Assembly (NCBI RefSeq): GCF_036311905.1
Contig: NZ_JAZDCH010000026.1
Span: forward strand, 96,301 to 160,300
Source: Brachybacterium sp036311905
Lineage (GTDB): Bacteria; Actinomycetota; Actinomycetes; Actinomycetales; Dermabacteraceae
Direction of reading: 5' to 3'
DNA length: 64,000 bases
Position numbers and translations under genes: made by a program. Within the stretch, counting starts at the first letter, position 1; each line of letters starts with the position of its first letter. This document shows, in pieces, positions 59,915 through 64,000 of the stretch. The notes under the pieces are model-generated. The model saw only the letters and a program-made list of their open reading frames with translations. It was not told the DNA's origin and did not search any database.

Positions 59915-60004
59915 GGAGACGTGGCAGAGCGGCCGAATGCGCTCCCCTGCTAAGGGAGTAGGTGGTGATAAACCGCCTCGGAGGTTCAAATCCTCTCGTC
60001 TCCG
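59915..60004 (+). tRNA. tRNA-Ser (GCU anticodon)
   Basis: The 90-nt class II tRNA has acceptor strands GGAGACG and CGTCTCC, the anticodon loop CTGCTAA with anticodon GCT, a long variable arm, and a T-arm with GGTTCAAATCC. The discriminator base is G; CCA is not encoded. It reads AGC and AGU codons. Confidence 0.95.
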
Positions 60005-60009
60005 CCGTA

Positions 60010-60052
60010 GCAGACAGCCCCCGGCAGGGTTCTCCCGCCGGGGGCTGTCTGC
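60010..60052. terminator. Strong bidirectional terminator after tRNA-Ser
   Basis: GCAGACAGCCCCCGGC and GCCGGGGGCTGTCTGC form a perfect 16-bp stem around an 11-nt loop. It lies between the tRNA and the convergent FadR-type gene and can end both transcripts. Confidence 0.88.
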
Positions 60053-60077
60053 GTGTGTGTTTCGGGGCCGCCGGCGC

Positions 60078-60866
60078 TCAGCCGTCCTCCGACAGCGTGG
60101 ACCACTCCGGGCCCGTGCTCTCCCGCAGCTCCGGGTCGCGGAGCACCTCGGTGCCCTCCCCGGTCAGCAGCCGGTGGGCGAGCTCCCGCAGGGAGAGACG
60201 CAGCAGCGCTCGGGCCCGCGAGTCGTCGCCCGCGGCGAGGGCCTCGAGCAGCTCGTCGTGCTTCTCGGGGAGATCGGCGCGGACCCCGAAGCCGAGCGGA
60301 TCCGAGAAGGAGCCCATCCGGGTGAGAATCACGATCGTGCTCATGGCGGAGGCGAGGAAACGGTTCCGGGCGATCTCCGCGAGCTGCTGGTGGAGGTCCA
60401 GATCGGCGTTCCCCGCCTCGATGACCTCCTCGGCCGCGAGGGAGGCCGCGCTGCGGGCCGCGCACTCGCGTAGCGGGGCGAGCAGCTCGCGCACCCCGTC
60501 CTCGTCCCCGTCGGCCCGCAGCTGCGCGGCGCGATCGGCGACGATCGTGGCCGCCTGCATCTCGATGCCCAGGCGGTAGTCGATGAACTCCGACATCGTC
60601 TCGGGGTCCATGCGGGTGACGAACAGGCCGCGGCCCGGGAACTGGGTGAGTAGGCCGTCGCGCACCAGGCGCTGGCAGGCCTCGCGCAGCGAGGAGCGGG
60701 AGATGCCCATCTGCTTGGACACCTGCACCTCGGGGATCCCGTCACCGGGGCGGAGGTCGCCGTAGTAGATGGCGTTGCGCAGCTCCAGCTCGACCTGGTC
60801 GATGATCGAGGGCCGCCGCAGCGGCTGCATCATCGGCAGCTGGACCGTGTCGCGTCGCGGGGTCAT
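60078..60866 (-). CDS. GntR-family regulator, FadR (FCD) type
   Basis: The 262-residue regulator has an N-terminal GntR winged helix (PSIIDQVELELRNAIYYGDL, RPGDGIPEVQVSKQMGISRS, then EACQRLVRDGLLTQFPGRGL) and a C-terminal FCD ligand-binding domain (about 105-245), with Asp and His residues in NADLDLHQQLAEIARNR and other helices that usually bind a metal and a carboxylate. The ligand is unknown. Start ATG 60866 was chosen because GGAGGA lies 5 nt upstream and the N-terminus MTPRRDTV fits. It diverges from ppc, so control of ppc or nearby carboxylate metabolism is possible, but no operator is obvious. AATACT near 60913 is a -10 candidate. Confidence 0.9.
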   Translation of the reverse strand: MTPRRDTVQLPMMQPLRRPSIIDQVELELRNAIYYGDLRPGDGIPEVQVSKQMGISRSSLREACQRLVRDGLLTQFPGRGLFVTRMDPETMSEFIDYRLGIEMQAATIVADRAAQLRADGDEDGVRELLAPLRECAARSAASLAAEEVIEAGNADLDLHQQLAEIARNRFLASAMSTIVILTRMGSFSDPLGFGVRADLPEKHDELLEALAAGDDSRARALLRLSLRELAHRLLTGEGTEVLRDPELRESTGPEWSTLSEDG

Positions 60867-60972
60867 CCGGTTCCTCCAACAGCTCGGGCGCGATGGCGCG
60901 GGGGCGACCTGCAGTATTCCACCGCTGCGTCCGCTCCGCGATCGGTGCGGGGGTCCCGCGATCCGCCCCCTG

Positions 60973-60978
60973 TACCCT
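60973..60978 (+). promoter_or_regulatory. -10 candidate of ppc
   Basis: TACCCT lies about 80 nt before the ppc GTG, which has a CAGGAGG ribosome binding site, so ppc probably has a leader. Confidence 0.4.
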
Positions 60979-61057
60979 GGGCCCGTTCGTCCCGCGCCGA
61001 CGCGGTCGCCCTTCACTGTCGGCGGCCGTCGTTCGGCGCCGACTCCCAGGAGGCCCC

Positions 61058-63895
<2,838 letters not shown>

Positions 63896-63942
63896 CCCGC
63901 CCGCAGGAGAGCCTCCCCACCCCGCCCCGGCGCGGTTACCGG

Positions 63943-63980
<38 letters not shown>

Positions 63981-64000
63981 AGAACTGTCCCAACGCGAAC

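Overview
The window is about 72% G+C by eye, gene-dense, and carries bacterial genes on both strands with start codons split between ATG and GTG. Gene content (actinobacterial DUF5926, a DUF222/HNH protein, a class-E-sortase-type LARTG anchor, many TANNNT -10 boxes placed 6-7 nt before start codons) points to an actinobacterium, most plausibly Micrococcales and Brachybacterium-like. That genus call is recognition, not a computed result. I see no prophage, IS element, CRISPR array or conjugation gene. The window is mostly ordinary chromosome with several decayed loci, and I did not find a convincing new multi-gene system.

Region by region. 1-4.8 kb: end of an MTA/SAH-nucleosidase-like gene, an HSL-type hydrolase whose catalytic Ser and His are both replaced, YhhN, argS, YccF and a flavin-reductase-like gene. 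4.9-7.8 kb: an unrecognised polytopic membrane protein and a uracil permease. 7.8-11.9 kb: a siderophore ABC operon (ATPase, lipoprotein, fused double FecCD permease) behind an IdeR/DtxR-like iron box. 12-20.4 kb: a 2101-residue cell-wall amylopullulanase, flanked by remnants of ornithine cyclodeaminase, a DinB/DUF664 gene and a second FecCD permease, with short GGCCGAC repeats.

20.4-36.6 kb: glutaminase, acetyltransferases, DUF5926, a GT2 enzyme with a three-repeat tail, a large membrane protein, a GntR-controlled membrane operon with twin operators, a DUF222/HNH protein, pheA, a YdeI/OmdA protein, a YegS-type lipid kinase, serS, a HAD phosphatase and a 5'-truncated LuxR gene. 36.9-46.6 kb: a quinone oxidoreductase, a GntR/ABC operon with a perfect operator palindrome, a YhdH/AcuI-type reductase, a P-type Ca-like ATPase, tRNA-Ser(UGA), an internally deleted SDR, and ptsI/ptsH ended by one shared terminator, with a stub of a mannitol PTS permease beside ptsH.

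47-64 kb: a monooxygenase-fold protein, a DUF2975/XRE pair behind a nested palindrome, a cold-shock gene, a GH78 rhamnosidase, a SulP transporter, an M50-like peptidase, bioY, a UxaE-type epimerase plus zinc dehydrogenase divergent from a LacI regulator, an HhH-DUF1801 fusion, a HAD phosphatase, a peroxiredoxin, tRNA-Ser(GCU), a FadR-type regulator and ppc. The window ends in a run of 36 G that looks like a sequencing artefact. Themes: carbohydrate use (amylopullulanase, PTS, rhamnosidase, hexuronate module, PEP carboxylase), iron uptake, leaderless transcription, and many small signs of gene decay.
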